From Actinernus sp. WN-2022 (lineage: Eukaryota > Cnidaria > Anthozoa > Actiniaria > Actinernidae): a DNA stretch of 64,000 bases. The first letter of the stretch is position 1; every line of letters begins with the position of its first letter. Position numbers and translations under genes: made by a program. Under the pieces are notes generated by a model. The model did no database searches, had not been told where the DNA came from, and saw only the letters and a program-made list of their open reading frames with translations. The stretch is from assembly GCA_030867875.1 (NCBI GenBank), contig JAOWCC010000329.1, positions 29,530 through 93,529 of the forward strand, written 5' to 3'. This document shows, one piece after another, positions 39,663 to 51,998 of the stretch.

Positions 39663-39668
39663 AATAAA
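39663..39668 (+). promoter_or_regulatory. candidate polyadenylation signal of CaV1
   Basis: AATAAA 103 nt after the CaV1 stop codon, the first canonical hexamer downstream on the + strand. No cDNA evidence is available here. Confidence 0.5.
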
Positions 39669-40424
39669 TGAAAACAATATGGAGTTCCAGAGCTCTGGTA
39701 TTCATTGAATAGATAGGGTCACGCAACTTGGTTTGGCGTGACAGTACAAGCTTCAATCGGCTCAGTGCGTTACCCAATATCTTGGAGATATTGTATTGGT
39801 GCAAAGGGTGTCATCCCACTGTTTGCTATGAGAACCAGACAAGTTTAACCAAGGAGGAAAGCAGATATCTTAATAGTAAACTAGCTTGCTCTAGGGATAA
39901 TAACGCCAATGTGTTAAACCACCTTGAGCGACTCCGTGACAAGAAAAACCGAGGTGAATTACATCGGGACTTGCCTATAAACACGTCGCATTTTTGAACT
40001 TCAGGAGAAGTGTTGACATGGAGTGGGATATAAATTACATTGGCACATGTTGGTAACTCTTGGAATGCCGACGTGAATTGCCTGAAGGATTACCGGCAAA
40101 CAACGGTACAGGTAGACTCACGCTGTAATATTGCCGGCGGTAATTGCTTTGAAATAGGGTTGGCACATGTTGAAAGATGTCCTGCAACACTGAGCGCAAC
40201 AATGCCGGTGGTAATTGCTTTGAAATAGGTTGGCACACATTGCAAGATGTCCTGCAACTCTGCAGAGATGGACACACGGATTAGTTTCGCTGTTGCCGGC
40301 AATGCTGCGCGCAGTATTACAGTGTGTCCGTACCTTAATGGAAGCACAGTTGTGTTAAACGTTCGTGGTAAATCCTGGCATTGCATTCCTCGTGCTAAGC
40401 TGTTGTCTTCCTCGACGTAGCTGG
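39669..40424. other. intergenic, local duplication
   Basis: GGTAATTGCTTTGAAATAG occurs at 40139 and 40209 within a roughly 70-bp direct duplication (ttggcacatgttg / ttggcacacattg). No gene seen. Confidence 0.6.
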
Positions 40425-40767
40425 AAGGGGCACTGTCAATCCAATTAAACTTTCGAGTTTCTTTAAAACAAAACTACAAATATACCATGTCCTGATATGC
40501 TTTTCAATTCAAAAAAATTTGGTAGAGGATGGTAAAGATTAAAGTGGATTACAAAATATGTTTCTAAAAACTTGATTTCGGATTTCGGTTTCCGATTTGA
40601 AGTTGCTCTAAATTTCTCTTAAAAGCAGTATTTTTCATCCACTCGAATCTTTGCCATCCTTCATCAAAATTGTCTCCAATTTTCTCCAGTATACCTAGAA
40701 AGCATACTCTGCTTATCTGAGTAGTCATATTTGTATTTCGTCATTTCGGGGGTTGGCAGTGCCCCTT
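40425..40767. mobile_element. MITE with AAGGGGCACTGTCAA ends
   Basis: Left end AAGGGGCACTGTCAATCC, right end GGTTGGCAGTGCCCCTTT; TTAA follows the right end but not the left. A related fragment lies at 26085-26352. Confidence 0.7.
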
Positions 40768-40874
40768 TAAAAGTCCTGGTTGTGTAACGTCAGTTGTCCT
40801 ATAGCCAGATAACCAGCAGTCTAGCAGGCTTGGTAGTACTTGGGTTGATACTATAGGGGTTACTACTACGCTCA

Positions 40875-40940
40875 AAACAAAAGGGAAAATTAGCAAAAGG
40901 GAAAATTAGCAAAAGGGAAAATTAGCAAAAGGGAAATTCG
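40875..40940. repeat. 16-bp tandem repeat
   Basis: Four units of AAAAGGGAAAATTAGC. Confidence 0.9.
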
Positions 40941-41634
40941 TATGACGCTTAAATTTGATTATTTTATTTTTATGAGGTTAAATTATTTGAACAAAACTCA
41001 TATGCAGGTAATCTTCCATCTGAATTTTCATCGGGAAGTATTGCAACAATTTTAAAGTTGGAAGTAATCAAAATAATGAATAGTTTTATATTGTTGAATT
41101 GGTTTCAAACGTTATTTATTTGTTTGTGTCTCGTTTACCGTGAAAGAAAAGAATAGTATTCGGGAGTTTGGCCGATAATTTAACCTTCTCGAGTCGAACC
41201 GCAGTTGAACGAAACAAAACCGCACTTCTTTGAAGTTGTGACTGTATAAAGTTTGAAGGTAAAGCAAGATTGTATTTGCTCGTTTTAAATTCTCATTCTA
41301 GATATTTTGACCGTTTGCCACTAACTCATTATGACTTTCCACAATTGCCTGGTGTCCTTGAGATTCCAGCGTTTACTAAAACACTCCCACTTAGCCAGTT
41401 GGGAGTGAAGTAGTTTTTTTGGCGTCAAACAAGCGGTGTAGGTTGCTTCCTGTGATTGATAGTGAGAATGCTGTCTATGTTTTGTAGTTTTGTAGTGGTT
41501 TATAGTGCGAAGGTAATATTGTAGAATTTTTCATATTCAAATATTTGGATGTGCTGTTAGCGCTAAAAATCAGGCACTATTACCATGTTTATAACTGTTA
41601 GAATACTCGACAATTTAGAACATTTTAACAATAC

Positions 41635-42136
41635 AATACATCAGTACTAGTCTATGTATGTATACATCAGTACTAGTCTATGTATGTATATATCAGTACT
41701 AGTCTATGTATGTATATATCAGTATACTAGTCTGTATGTATACATCAGTACTAGTCTATGTATGTATACATCAGTACTAGTCTGTATGTATATATCAGTA
41801 TACTAGTCTGTATGTATACATCAGTACTAGTCTATGTATGTATATATCAGTACTAGTCTATGTATGTACATGTATATATCAGTACTAGTCTATGTATGTA
41901 TATATCAGTACAGTACTAGTCTATGTATGTATACATCAGTACTAGTCTATGTATGTATACATCAGTACTAGTCTATGTATGTATACATCAGTACTAGTCT
42001 ATGTATGTATATATCAGTACTAGTCTATGTATGTACATGTATATATCAGTACTAGTCTATGTATGTATATATCAGTACTAGTCTATGTATGTACATGTAT
42101 ATATCAGTACTAGTCTATGTATGTATGTATATACAT
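41635..42136. repeat. 26-bp minisatellite
   Basis: About 19 units of ATCAGTACTAGTCTATGTAT plus GTATAC/T, with shortened forms and an extra GTACAT in some. Confidence 0.93.
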
Positions 42137-42493
42137 CTAACATTTTCAGTAATATAATTTTGTACGATCGGATTACAAATTTTATTTTGTTTTACTCGGT
42201 GATAGATAAAAATGGGGGATTTTCTTCAAAACGTTAGTTGAAGTTCACAATAGTCTTACCTATTAATAGATTTCATGGTTACGGTGATCGATCAAAGCTT
42301 AGCACCGGCGAAACCTGAAGTCGAGGCTAGGGGGAACAAGCCATTGGCAGGCCCCACAGGTTGTTCACCGTGGCCTCACTTTGGAGTTTCGAGTGTGGTG
42401 CCAGTTACTGCTATTAACCTGATGCTAGCTCCCAAGAAGAATTCCTACAACGATTTGATTGTGTGTGAAGAATCCACGAGAGTGTGTGTTCAA
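42137..42493. other. intergenic, unrecognised open frame
   Basis: 42275 onward is open on the + strand (MVTVIDQSLAPAKPEVEARG ...) and runs into the 44-bp array. Composition looks protein-like, but I recognise no family and no splice context. Confidence 0.25.
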
Positions 42494-42895
42494 GTGCATA
42501 TGAGCCCTAACCAGTTAACAGTGATTTAAAGGTCAAAGTGCATATGAGCCCTAACCAGTTAGCAGTGATTTAAAGGTCAAAGTGCATATGAGCCCTAACC
42601 AGTCATCAGTGATTTAGAGGTCAAAGTGCATATGAGCCCTAACCAGTCATCAGTGATTTAAAGGTCAAAGTGCATATGAGCCCTAACCAGTCATCAGTGA
42701 TTTAAAGGTCAAAGTGCATATGAGCCCTAACCAGTCATCAGTGATTTAAAGGTCAAAGTGCATATGAGCCATAACCAGTCATCAGTGATTTAAAGGTCAA
42801 AGTGCATATGAGCCATAACCAGTCATCAGTGATTTAAAGGTCAAAGTGCATATGAGCCCTAACCAGTCATCAGTGATTGAAAGGGCAAAGTGGAA
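42494..42895. repeat. 44-bp minisatellite
   Basis: Nine units containing GTGCATATGAGCCCTAACCA and GATTTAAAGGTCAAA, with low divergence. Confidence 0.95.
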
Positions 42896-43696
42896 AACAA
42901 AATGACCGACAGGAAAACAATATATTAATGTCTGCCATTTTCGTTTATTAAAGATCAAATTTCAATGACGTCATTTAAGTCCACTCCACTTATTAAAAGA
43001 TATTTCAATAATATTGCAGGGATCAAATGTGACGCCTGGAACACAACTGAACAAAATAAACATATTCAATGTTATCACTCAATAGTCCAGTTTCGTATTC
43101 GAAAATTACCGCTGAATGCGATGACTACAGACGCATGTACGCAGGGTTATCCTCAATCTGAAGTAAAACATTCATAAATACCAGCGAGAAGGTGGGCTAT
43201 TCACAACACTGTTTGTTGTAGTTTCGCGTTTTGTGCCTTCTCTAGTTTCGAATACGAAACTGCACTATTCATGTTCAACTCATTTGCACAATTTGACGTA
43301 AGTGACGTCATTTCAAGTATTTGTAACGCATTTAAAAGCTCATTCAATTTCTAGATCGCAGAGTTATATTACGCGTGTGATTTTCAGCACGCGCTGGAGA
43401 CGCAACAGTTTTGCAGAAAATCGCGTCGCCTGCGCTAGCAAAAAAAATGCTTGTGTACGTATGCGCGGCTTTATGCTTTGGTTGTTGTGTGTACTTGAAC
43501 TGAACTTGAACTGTCACAGAATGGAAGTTGGGATGCCTTGCCCTTAGTGCGTTTGTTTGTTTCTACGGTGTGTGTTACCCTGTCTAGTGTCCCGTGTACT
43601 TTTCTTTTATAGTTGATATATGTTTATTTAGTTTTTTTGTGTATTTATATCTTCTGTAATATACGTACTTCCACAGAAATACTGTTTTCATGTTAA

Positions 43697-44216
43697 CGTG
43701 CACCTAACCCCTTTTGCAATTTTTACACATATGAATCTTTGAAAGGTTTTGAGTACTTCTGCGAATAATTTTTTGGCTTACAGAGAATATTCTATGTTCT
43801 AGGCTTGTTTGAAATGGTGAAAATTTGACCTTTCCTGACCGCGTAAGAAAAAGCCTGGGTCGATTCTGGATCTTACGTCACCTCATTAATGCATTATTCT
43901 CCATGGCGCCTTTCTATCACAACAACATCGATATATAGAGAATATACACAGTCTGTGAGTTGTTAGTAAAGATAACAGTTATTTTAGACAAAATGCTAAA
44001 CATTTATTCAACTTATTGCAAAGTCGAATGAATTAGATGACGTAAGATCCAGAATCGACCCAGGCTTTTCCTTACACGGTCATGGGTCAGGAAAGGTCAA
44101 ATTTTCACCATTTCAAACAAGCCTAGAACATAAAGCATTCTTTGTAAGCCAAAAATGTCTTCGCAGAAGTACTCAAAACCTTTCAAAGATTCATAGGTAT
44201 AAAAGTTAGGTGCACT
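43697..44216. mobile_element. TTAA-flanked palindromic element
   Basis: 520 bp, TTAA at 43693-43696 and 44217-44220, ends CGTGCACCTAAC / AGTGCACCTAAC, arms of about 175-195 bp (TCGATTCTGGATCTTACGTC / GACGTAAGATCCAGAATCGA). Confidence 0.88.
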
Positions 44217-44599
44217 TTAAGTTACGTAATTTGCTACTGTTTTTATCATCAAATCTACAAAAGGAATTCTTTTTTGGAGCAGCATTCGTTAAACTGAGTT
44301 GGACTTCAGAAAATAGAGCATTATGTATCTATTCCGCGAATAGACACCAAATTAGACTATTCAATCCATCGATGTAAGGGGTGTTCCTCATCTCATCACT
44401 TGGACCCTAGTGTTTGTTCACTTCTGATACACATTATTTTGCTAATGGACAGCAATCTTTTAGTTTTATATGAATAAATCGTAAACTTTTTTCTGAAGCT
44501 CGACAACAGTATCACGATATTCAAACCCGGGGGAGGGGGCATCCATGACGTTATTAGGGATATGCGGCGGCACGGTACCGAGGCTGGTTTGAAGCAAGA

Positions 44600-45548
44600 C
44601 TATTTGGCAACTGGGTTAATTGTAACAAATAATTTGGCAACCAGGTTAATTGTAACAAATAATTTGGCAACCAGGTTAATCGTAACAAACAATTTGGCAA
44701 CCAGGTTAATCGTAACAAATAATTTGGCAACCAGGTTAATCGTAACAAATAATTTGGCAACCAGGTTAATCGTAACAAATAATTTGGCAACCAGGTTAAT
44801 CGTAACAAATAATTTGGCAACCAGGTTAATCGTAACAAATAATTTGGCAACCAGGTTAATCGTAACAAATAATTTGGCAACCAGGTTAATCGTAACAAAT
44901 AATTTGGCAACCAGGTTAATCGTAACAAATAATTTGGCAACCAGGTTAATTGTAACAAATAATTTGGCAACCAGGTTAATCGTAACATAATTTGGCAACC
45001 TGGTTAATCGTAACAAATAATTTGGCAACCAGGTTAATCGTAACAAAAAAATTGGCAACCAGGTTGATTGTAACAAATAATTTGGCAACCAGGTTAATCG
45101 TAACAAATAATTTGGCAACCAGGTTAATCGTAACATAATTTGGCAACCAGGTTAATCGTAACAAATAATTTGGCAACCAGGTTAATCGTAACAAATAATT
45201 TGGCAACCAGGTTAATCGTAACAAATAATTTGGCAACCAGGTTAATTGTAACAAATAATTTGGCAACCAGGTTAATCGTAACATAATTTGGCAACCAGGT
45301 TAATCGTAACAAATAATTTGGCAACCAGGTTAATCGTAACAAATAATTTGGCAACCAGGTTAATCGTAACAAATAATTTGGCAACCAGGTTAATATTAAC
45401 AAATAATTTGGCAACCAGGTTAATTGTAACAAATAATTTGGCAACCAGGTTAATTGTAACAAATAATTTGGCAACCAGATTAATCGTAACAAATAATTTG
45501 GCAACCAGGTTAATTGTAACAAATAATTTGGCAACCAGGTTAATTGTA
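44600..45548. repeat. 30-bp minisatellite
   Basis: About 32 units of AATTTGGCAACCAGGTTAAT plus CGTAACAAAT; three shortened units (CGTAACAT) change the phase. Long frames on both strands are artefacts. Confidence 0.95.
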
Positions 45549-47663
45549 AAAAAAATATTAAATGTTATGGAAATCGGGGTAAATTTTGAAAACGTATGTC
45601 AATCTGTGTTATATATTGGGCAAACCGGTCTACGCCACGCACCTATATTTATTATGCACGTCCTCTCCCCGCTCTGGTATTCAAGTAACAGCTGTGAACG
45701 ACTTTAATCGAAATGGTGAACACATCAGTTGATATTTTCGATTTATTTTGGTATTTCTTTCTTTTTGGGAGATGACAATTCACTATTTGAGAGTAATTAA
45801 TAATTGCGGGGCCATTTTATTTCGGTGGCTACTGGGCTAGAGCAGCGTCAGTCTTAGGAAATTGAACTTTTAATATATCAATGTTACTTTATTTGTAGTA
45901 CGTCGAGGTAATGTGTCTTTGTCGTTTTGTTCTCTAGCTCAGTAGCCACTTCAAATGCAAGGTGGTTGCCTGATCAATACTTGGCCCCTTAGATCAGTTC
46001 TTCCATCTGCAATTTGTAACCTTAGTAAATAATATGCCAGGGGGAGACAGTAGGCGATTAATTTATTTGAAAAATATGTGGCAAGTTTCGAATATGAAGC
46101 AAGCTACAGTGGAAAAACTGCACCTCTTCCATTAGATGTAAACTAGAGATTCCGACATAATTTCCAAGGTGTTTAAAACACATTTCCATCCGTTGGAAGT
46201 GTGCAAACCATGGAAATTCAAACTTCCAACTATTTTCCAACAAACTTCCCATGTAAGAGGTCCTGTTTATCCAATGCCATAGCACGAGTAGCATCTTTCT
46301 TTGTCGCGAGATCACAATGATAGCAAAACACAAGGCAAGCAACGAATTAGAATTAACCTCTTGAATGTCCAACCATTGCAAATATATTCTCGACAGCATT
46401 TAAGCACCAAGATTGGAGCTCCTTTTTAATAGTACTCTATACCCAAGCCTTGTTAAGGCTTCTTGCGAATCACTGATACGGCTTGATGGTGCTCTCATCT
46501 CAGAAGTACACGGGGAAGATTTGAGTTTGCTATATAATAAAATACCGTGCTTTCTTATTAAACCGTTTTCGTGCACGTTCAAGCCTTGTCAGTGATAACG
46601 GGGCGTCGTGTTGCTGTACGTCCTACAGTGGAGCAGATTTCGTATGGCTGTGGAACGAGTACGGCAAGACTTTTGCACAACCGTGCATTCACCGTAGTAC
46701 CATATTGCGGTACGAATTCCACTCCAATGTCGGTGTGTTGGTCTTTGGCTATTCAATTTCTAAACTGAGCTGTCGTTCCTAATGGGGAATATTTTTGTAG
46801 GTTATTATTTATTCTCTCGACTAATGTCAGAGGCCAGTGTGGCGTATAATTTTTTTTATTGTAGACCAATTTCCTACTTGGCTGTAAATACAAATTAATT
46901 TTATACCAATCCAGTTAAGTGCCTGCAAGGCCGTATAATATTAGATTGCTTTAAGATATGTGGAAAGGTATGCAATAAAGTTATTTTATACAAATATAAT
47001 ACCTTATTACTCTTTGATCTTTCATTGTAGTTTCTGTAAATAGACTATTTTCGTGCCCGTTTGGTCCCCAATCAGAACACCATTTTCGTACCCACTTGGT
47101 ATCGCATATTACCGTACAGTAGATTCTCCCATAGTCCGGTCACTATCAATAAGAACAAAATATTGCGCATATTTTGGGACACCTGACCAGCGTGAAGGCG
47201 CGCAAAAACCTGGGAGCGAGGTTGGATTTCTCCCAGTTGGTCCCACATCGTGTTCATTTGGTCACCGCATCAAACACGGGGTATGCATGTTGAGAAAACA
47301 AGAAAAATACACGTAAACAACAACATGAGATTTTGTTCGTGTTTTAAACAGTACTTATTTACACTTGCAAGATGCCGCCATAGATTTAAACCAACATGCA
47401 TTCATGCCAACCTTAAAAACAATTGTAATTATTACTTACTGGTCTGACAGCCCCGTTTCTGAAATCCCCATAAAAATACCGCAGACTAATGTTTACTTGG
47501 TAAGAAAATACCACGTCTAACATCAATATGGACTCTCCCCCGAGAGTAGCCCATAGGTCGGCTAAACGTTATGGACTCCCTCCCCCGAGGGTAGCTCATT
47601 GTGAGGTCGGGTAGATGCTGTGTACACGAATATGAAGTCAAAGGACCACAGCAAAGCTGATAC
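45549..47663. other. intergenic, no gene seen
   Basis: VLYIGQTGLRHAP around 45608-45650 resembles a GIY-YIG start but is too short to call. 46625-46720 holds diverged GAGCAGATTTCGTATG sequence, part of the small MITE family at 51602 and 58127. The rest is unrecognised. Confidence 0.4.
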
Positions 47664-48121
47664 ACAACGCATCCTCGCTCTACAATTACCAATAATCAGT
47701 AAATGGCAAACACGCTTGAAATACCGATTATTGGTAATACTACGACAAATCCTAACCCGAACCATAAACCGAACCCTAACCATCGGACGAGTTCGCGGGT
47801 AAACGACGGGTTCTCACTCACTAGAGCTAGGGTTCGCAGGTAACAAGAAGAGAAGGTAAACGAGAGAAAATCTTTTTGAGCGCTCCTACTCGGGCTTGAA
47901 CTCGTAATCGTTTGCGTGTTGTGCTTGGCAGTGCAGGCGTCACGACCACTACACTAAGCGCGTCTACCGCCGTTCGGATTTGGACAATTGTTTATCTTTA
48001 TCCTTGACTGGTTTTAAGAATGTCATTGTTCAATTTGTGTTCCAGAATTAGCGATTATTAAATAATTGAAGAGCAAAAGCCAATTACTGATTATTGGTAA
48101 TTCTAGAACGAGGATATGTTG
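47664..48121. mobile_element. MITE of the CAACGCATCC family, copy 3
   Basis: Ends CAACGCATCCTCGCTC / CAACATATCCTCGTTC, target duplication TGATACA (47657-47663, 48122-48128). Reversed inside is a tRNA-like block: A-box-like TAGTGTAGTGG and B-box-like GAGTTCAAGCCC about 50 nt apart. Confidence 0.85.
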
Positions 48122-48328
48122 TGATACAACGTAGATATAGATCGATTTCACTTAGGTCACGTGAATCCTAAAAATCTTTATTGCTGATTCAAATAAAATC
48201 AAGGTGCGTTTTTCTGAAAGAGAACTAAAAATTACGTATTTTTGACAAGTTTTATCAATCTAGGATATTTCTCGCCCAAAATATAAGCGATCAAATGTGC
48301 GCCATGTTTACAGTAAAATGTATGGCGC

Positions 48329-48372
48329 CGCCATCTTGGTGTACCTCCAAGGTACACCAAGATGGCGGCCAG
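48329..48372. repeat. perfect palindrome with CCGCCATCTTGG arms
   Basis: CCGCCATCTTGGTGTACCT and AGGTACACCAAGATGGCGG around a very short loop. Confidence 0.9.
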
Positions 48373-48881
48373 ATTACCAAGTTTCATTAAAGTTCACAAT
48401 TACCAAGAATTCTGACCTAAAATGTATCTATTTGCATAGATATTCACTTATTTGACTTGTTGGTTTGTATTTAGAAGGTTTTTGGCTGAAAGTTGCACTA
48501 ATTTGACTCCTCAAAATACGTGACTGGTGAGTGCGTGACTCAATTCGCTTCATCGATATCTCCGGAACAAAGTGAAAGAAACCGATGAAATTTGGTGTGA
48601 AGCCGTGCTTAGGTGAGCTCTAAACTGTATCAAAAGCACAACTTGGTAGAGTTCATAGTTTCGAAGTTAGCAATTTGATGACGTCACATGAAATCGATCT
48701 ATTGGTCATATAGGACAGCGCACTCTGACGTAAGCCATTGTGATTTATATGACAACCAGAAATCTATTGGCTAATAAAACAAACGAGAGCAAAGCGGGTC
48801 TTTCAAATTTTGGTTGGCATATTTGATAACAACGGCAATATTTGCAAACAAAGCGCCCTCCTATTGAATACAATATTTCAG

Positions 48882-48902
48882 CTGGGCACCAGCCTTCTTC
48901 AG
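48882..48902 (-). ncRNA. hammerhead-ribozyme-like motif 4
   Basis: - strand CTGAAGA, stem II GGCTGG-tgc-CCAGCT, then GAAATATT. Same layout as motif 3 but the final C is T, so probably decayed. Confidence 0.3.
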
Positions 48903-48919
48903 GTGCTAGATGTTATTAA

Positions 48920-49192
48920 AGGGGCTGTGTCATGGTGTTACGCATGTCTGGAATCAATGTTCGATTGGTGGCTGTTAATTGGCTACAGACAGTTAAAATT
49001 CCCTCAATGCTTCATTGAAATACTACGCAAAAGTGTCCTTGAAGACAACGTATATAAACAGTTTATTTGTTATTTTGCAGATTTTCTGTGAATTTAACCA
49101 TCCCACATGTGCGCGAGATTCGTCAGTTCATTTGAAAATCGCTGACAATAACTGTCCGGTCCGGTCAGCAAATTCACCATGACACAGCCCCT
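48920..49192. mobile_element. 273-bp TIR element with AGGGGCTGTGTCATGG ends
   Basis: Ends AGGGGCTGTGTCATGGTG and CACCATGACACAGCCCCT, TTAA on the left and TTAT on the right. Butts against the next element. Confidence 0.85.
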
Positions 49193-49197
49193 TTATA

Positions 49198-50770
49198 GGG
49201 GCCCATTGACATATTCCGTTGCTATGCAACACCGTTGCTATGCTCGCAGGAGCAGATGCGATTTTGACTTCCGGTTTACGCTAGCCTGAGGCGATTTCTC
49301 AGGCTAGTTAAAAGCGTGTCCACCGGCCACCCGATAGTTTTAATACTTACACATGTTTATAAGTTATATTCGTGGTTTACCTGAAAGGTTTTCATGAATG
49401 AATGAAGTAAAGTGTTCAAACGTCGGAGCAAGCCGTAGCGGGTGCTTCAGTGTCGCTAGAAAATGAAAAGTTTGGTTTATCGTGTGAAAGAAAATCATAC
49501 TTGACAAGAAACTCAATCCGATAATTTTGAAGGAATCGTTCAGGACTCGAAAGGCGCCTAACTGTACTTGAACCTAGAGAAAGGGAAATAATTTATAATT
49601 TGTACCGAGCAAAAACGTAACGGCAAGCGTACGGCGGGAAATCGTCGATGAATTGGAAAGAAACTTGTATTGGTTTCTCAGATGTAGCCGAGCTCTTCCC
49701 GCTGTTGATAGATTGAAAGAACGTCTTGTAAATAATATCTATAGTTGTCAAAGATATAGAAGATGAAATAGCTGCTTCCAGCGAGAACATGGCTTCTAAA
49801 ACACGAAGAAAAGTACGGCCACTCAACTGAGAAGTCGAGTGATTTTCGACCGGCAGGTTTTCAACTCAAATCTTCCACAAACATGCACACTTTTGGTTCC
49901 AGATAATGCTTTCGGGTTCCTGGTAAAGTTGCGATTGAACCTCAGTGCAACTAATTAAAATACAGGTCAGTTTTCATCCTTAAGAAAGTATTTTTGATGT
50001 CGGAAAACAAACTGTTGTGAATGCCATGAGATTCAAGTGAAAGTTGTCGAATATCGATTTAATTTTAGCTTGATTTCTAATGGCTCTTCGGTTTGCCGCG
50101 AAATGTGTTCCTAGTATGTGCTCCACTTCCTCCACACAGTCCGAAGGTCATTGCAGACAATCAAGCTAGCTCATTGCAGACTGGAGTATTCAGCCAAGCC
50201 CCAAAACTGTCGGATGAAATAGGAGAAAATACACATCCTGTTCGACCAATTATTGTAGACTTTACTGCAACAACAGTTCTGCGACAATTTCACGACCACA
50301 AAACAGGCACTTTTGCGCATGCGTTATTTTTCACTTCCGGTTTCTAAAAATCCTAAACATTTTGCGCGCTTACCAAACTTTTTTGTTGTTGACCATGTTG
50401 TCCACAAATTCAAGCATGGATTTTGGAAACCGACAGTTATGGCTTTTCATTCGCCAAAAAAGCTTAAAATTGGGCTGAAAAGTGTTGTAAAATATTCATT
50501 TTTTGTCGTAATGGCAAACGCATGCTCAGTTTTATGCGCCTTAATTCGTAGGTTCGGAAAATATTCATAAATTACTAGTAGATCAAGAATCCTTTGAGAG
50601 TTTAGAAATTTTCTGATTTTGATGACGTCACTTGATTACGTCATCAGACTACAATACTTTACCCTAGGAGTCACCTTGACAATAATTATTGCCCACTCTT
50701 TAATTTTCCGGGTTTTACGAGGGTGCAAACTTTCCCTAGCAACGGCCAATTTAAATATGTCAATGGGCCC
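49198..50770. mobile_element. 1.57 kb TIR element with GGGCCCATTGACATAT ends
   Basis: GGGCCCATTGACATATTCCG at the left and its inverse (ATATGTCAATGGGCCC) at the right, then TTAA. No protein recognised inside. Confidence 0.75.
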
Positions 50771-51601
50771 TTAATGAAGAGTTCTGAAAAATTATTACTG
50801 ATTATTTCATGGTTTTCTATGGAATACGGGCGAATATTTCACGAGAAATTTGTATTTTTGATATACCAAAATAATATGAATTTCGAATAGTCCAGGCTAA
50901 ATCTATCTCCTCCTTCAAAACAAAGCTTGATCATCACTTCCTGTAAAATTAACTGATGCAGCTCTAATTACTTTTCTTTTTCATTATTTTATTTATTTAT
51001 TTATCTATAAGATAGATAGATAGATAGAATAACGATATATATATATATACGTAGAGAATGTCGTCTACGGCTTTTGCTGGTTTTCAGGTTTTTCCCGTGT
51101 ACGCGTAGGTTTTCAGAGAGCCAAAAGGCAGCCTCGGCCAGGGGGGTGGGGTGGGCGTAGTGGTATACCCTAACACTGTATTGTGACATTCAAATCATGT
51201 CAAAATAGTGCCGTGCACTTTATACCAGAAAATCCCAAAACAAATATACTAAATGTAAAAATATACTAAATGTAAAAATATACTCAATTACTGTGCGACT
51301 ACTGTAACCCTTGGACAACGAGAACCAATCACAGGGCCACTTAGACAACGAGAACCAATCACACTGGAGAAAGAAAACAAAGCATTCCAACTTATAGTTA
51401 TTTGAGCCAATCAGTGTCGAGTACAAGACAATAGCATTTCAACTTGCTCGAGCTTCGATGCAGTAACAGGCAAATTTGGTGGTCGAAGTCTTTCGAATAA
51501 AGAAAATCGCGTGGATCTACTAGGATTTGTAAGCTGGAATGCTTCGTTTTGCAATGTTTAGTTCTCGTTGTCCACGTGGCCCCGTTACAGTAGTCACACT
51601 G
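50771..51601. other. intergenic with LINE-end relic and (GATA)n
   Basis: Around 50890-50945 the + strand reads IVQAKSISSFKTKLDHHFL then a stop, a typical LINE ORF2 end, followed by T-rich (TTTA)n. (GATA)n lies at 51011-51028. GACAACGAGAACCAATCACA is duplicated near 51315 and 51353. Confidence 0.5.
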
Positions 51602-51766
51602 GAGCAGATTGCGTATGAGTGGCACAAACTACGGCACGGTTACTTTGAAATGGTTTCCCTATTGTTTGTCCAATCAAATTACTGACAGAGTTACGGTACA
51701 GTAAGTTACAGCACGGTTACGGCTACTGACATGCCGTAGTTTGCCACACTCATACGAAATCTGCTT
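51602..51766. mobile_element. small MITE with GAGCAGATT ends, copy 1
   Basis: GAGCAGATTGCGTATGAGTG and its inverse at the right (CACTCATACGAAATCTGCT), with GGCA..AAACTACGGCA-type inner arms. Lies just downstream of the EDEM1 stop codon. Family shared with 58127-58324. Confidence 0.85.
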
Positions 51767-51905
51767 TATATAAAAACCCGTGTATACCAGCATATCCCTG
51801 GCCGACCCTGACAAGTAGCTCAGCTCAGCAAGCGTTCTCTCGGATTTTCAGTGCAGATAACGACTCCATGCAATCAGTACGCTCCAGTACATGGGACACG
51901 TTTTG

Positions 51906-51998
51906 TTAGTCTTGCAGTCCTACTTCTTTCTCTATCTGAATCAGGTATTTAGCGTCAAGCGGAAGGGGTTGGTAGAATTGGTCATCCATGCTCTCACA
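51906..51998 (-). CDS. EDEM1 terminal exon
   Basis: 30 codons plus TAA, acceptor tgttttaacag. [20 protein letters not shown] then [10 protein letters not shown]. It matches the EDEM1 C-terminal pattern (LPL-x-x-x-Y-hydrophobic-x-Q-hydrophobic-x-x-x-VGL) and is in phase with the previous exon across a 3.6 kb intron. Too short to show as a long open frame. Confidence 0.85.
   Translation of the reverse strand, partial: CESMDDQFYQPLPLDAKYLIQIEKEVGLQD

Noticed and set aside
42275..42529. 84-codon frame as a gene
   Set aside because: No recognisable family, no exon context, and it runs into the 44-bp array. Kept only as an unrecognised frame.
45608..45660. GIY-YIG nuclease fragment (VLYIGQTGLRHAP)
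   Set aside because: Only about 13 residues with no continuing domain similarity. Could be chance.
44554..45707. Several 100-180 codon frames (ATRLIVTNNL and LLRLTWLPNY repeats)
   Set aside because: Artefacts of the 30-bp minisatellite, present on both strands.
47750..47790. Interstitial telomere repeat (ccctaacc-like words)
   Set aside because: Only imperfect scattered words inside a MITE, no run of hexamers.
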